In this document: one piece after another, positions 5,855 to 6,910 of the stretch
Position numbering within the stretch: the first letter of the stretch is position 1
How the letters are laid out: the number at the start of each line of letters is the position of its first letter
Source: Anaerolineae bacterium
GTDB lineage: Bacteria > Chloroflexota > Anaerolineae > Anaerolineales > UBA4823
DNA length: 6,910 nt
Reading direction: 5' to 3'
Assembly (NCBI GenBank): GCA_030622805.1
Contig: JAUXFR010000073.1
Location: 1-6,910 of the forward strand
Position numbers and translations under genes: made by a program
The notes under the pieces: generated by a model
Told to the model about the DNA's origin: nothing
What the model saw: only the letters and a program-made list of their open reading frames with translations
Databases searched by the model: none

Positions 5855-6910
5855 ATGACAGACATAATCAACCAGCAGTCCGTCATAATTTTCGACAGCG
5901 TTTCTGTAATGTATCGCGTGCCCCACGAGAGAGTTTCTGGCATCAAAGAATACACCATCCGTCGGCTTCAGCGACGTTTAGCGTACGAAGAATTCTGGGC
6001 AGTAAAAGACGTCAGTTTTAGTGTATCAAAGGGTGATGTGTTCGGTATCGTAGGACGTAATGGCGCAGGTAAGAGCACCATGCTCAAAGTCATGGCACGC
6101 GTGCTGCATCCCACGACTGGACGCGTGGTAATGTATGGTAAAGTCGCGCCACTGCTCGAACTGGGTGGTGGTTTCCATCAGGAATTGTCCGGGAGAGAAA
6201 ACGTTTATTTAAACATGGCGCTGCTGGGCTACGCACGCGCGCGTACAAATGAACTTTTTGATGCAATTGTCGACTTCGCGGAGATCAAAGACTTCATTGA
6301 CTCTCCCATCCGTACCTATTCAACCGGCATGGTGGCGCGTCTGGGTTTTGCAGTCGCCACCAGCATCCGTCCGGATATACTCCTTGTAGATGAAGTGCTG
6401 TCGGTAGGCGATACCAGCTTCCAGGAGAAATGTCTGGCGCGTATGTTCTCTTTCCAGGAGCAAGGAACCACAATCGTTATTGTCTCACACAGCATGGCAA
6501 CCATTGAGAATTTCTGCGACCGGGCGCTGTGGCTGGATAAAGGCGAGATACAATCTATTGGCAGCGTCTCAGAAGTGATCGATCACTACCTGCACATGGA
6601 TCAGGATTTGGCAATAAAGACACGAACTGAAGATAAAATCCAGTATTTCGCGAAATCGGATCTTGCCGCAGCATCTGATCCGGAAAAAGAATTCACATTG
6701 CTCACTGGAACAAACGCCATCTACCCTGCAGATGGTATCTTTGATCCCATCAATGGCACCTTTTTCGCTTGGGTCAGGTTCGTTGAAGGTCAACCAGGAC
6801 GGTTGTGCGCAATATTCCATACCGATGATAGCCGCTATGTGCTCTATGCAGCCATCCAGAACCAGCCCCTGCAGAAGAAAAGAGTCCGAAAACTCGTAGC
6901 ACGAGCTGGC
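5855..6910 (+). CDS. wzt: ABC-2 type polysaccharide exporter, ATPase subunit (Wzt/TagH family) with an unusual C-terminal extension (3' end missing)
   Basis: The frame is open from ATG 5855 to the last base (352 codons), so the protein continues beyond the window. The nucleotide-binding domain covers about 9-245: Walker A GRNGAGKST (67-75), the Wzt-type segment LLELGGGFHQELSGRENVYL (100-119), signature YSTGMVARLGFAVA (155-168), Walker B ILLVDE (175-180), SVGD (183-186) and the H-loop SHS (211-213). An insert before Walker A (VSGIKEYTIRRLQRRLAYEE, 27-46) matches the loop seen in this subfamily. The ATPase powers export by the adjacent permease. Residues from about 250 are an extra C-terminal region. 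They do not resemble the normal Wzt C-terminal beta-sandwich, but TNAIYPADGIFDPINGTFFA (286-305), WVRFVEG, and LCAIFHTDDSRYVLYAA (317-333) resemble the beginning of a LamG/concanavalin-A-like domain. That part is inference. No strong ribosome binding site is visible; the 10-base gap suggests coupling. The domain start near SVIIFDSVSVMY supports ATG 5855. Confidence 0.93.
   Translation, partial: MTDIINQQSVIIFDSVSVMYRVPHERVSGIKEYTIRRLQRRLAYEEFWAVKDVSFSVSKGDVFGIVGRNGAGKSTMLKVMARVLHPTTGRVVMYGKVAPLLELGGGFHQELSGRENVYLNMALLGYARARTNELFDAIVDFAEIKDFIDSPIRTYSTGMVARLGFAVATSIRPDILLVDEVLSVGDTSFQEKCLARMFSFQEQGTTIVIVSHSMATIENFCDRALWLDKGEIQSIGSVSEVIDHYLHMDQDLAIKTRTEDKIQYFAKSDLAAASDPEKEFTLLTGTNAIYPADGIFDPINGTFFAWVRFVEGQPGRLCAIFHTDDSRYVLYAAIQNQPLQKKRVRKLVARAG

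Noticed and set aside
6233..6244. CG-alternating stretch (CACGCGCGCGTA) as a Z-DNA or regulatory element
   Set aside because: It is short, lies within the ATPase coding sequence and is explained by Ala-Arg codons.
6663..6899. Open frame overlapping the 3' end of the ATPase gene, suggesting a frameshift after the ATPase domain
   Set aside because: The ATPase frame itself stays open to base 6910 and encodes plausible beta-strand sequence, so no frameshift is needed.

Overview
The window is a bacterial surface-polysaccharide locus with every gene on the + strand. It holds three large glycosyltransferase (GT) genes followed by the permease and ATPase of an ABC-2 polysaccharide exporter (Wzm/Wzt, or TagG/TagH, type). 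Both end genes are cut by the window edges. Base composition is roughly balanced by eye. Nothing in the sequence fixes the species. Long multidomain GTs, 4-bp stop/start overlaps and a TTG start would fit an environmental Gram-positive-like or Chloroflexota-type bacterium, but that is a weak guess.

Layout: (1) 1-1515 is the 3' part of a chimeric gene, made of the C-terminal end of a GT2 domain, a charged helical linker and a complete GT4/GT1-like (GT-B) domain. (2) 1512-3812 encodes a 766-residue protein with two GT2 (GT-A) domains separated by about 150 residues that I cannot assign. (3) 3809-4903 encodes a 364-residue GT2 with two C-terminal membrane helices. (4) 4904-4998 is the only real intergenic gap. 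(5) 4999-5844 encodes the exporter permease. (6) 5855-6910 encodes the exporter ATPase, which continues past the window and has an unusual C-terminal extension.

How the genes probably work together: the GT domains (five in three proteins, counting the cut one) would build a glycan on a lipid carrier at the inner face of the cytoplasmic membrane, with the third GT anchored in the membrane. The Wzm/Wzt pair would then flip the finished, lipid-linked chain across the membrane. The first three genes are joined by ATGA and TTGA overlaps, and the two transporter genes are 10 bases apart, so two tightly coupled blocks probably form one transcription unit.

The most interesting point is the ATPase tail. 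In ABC-dependent O-antigen export, the extra C-terminal domain of Wzt can recognise the chain terminus. Here the segment after the nucleotide-binding domain does not look like the usual Wzt C-terminal beta-sandwich. It reads more like the start of a LamG/concanavalin-A-like domain, which may be a different substrate-recognition module. I saw no RNA genes, CRISPR array, insertion sequence or convincing terminator.
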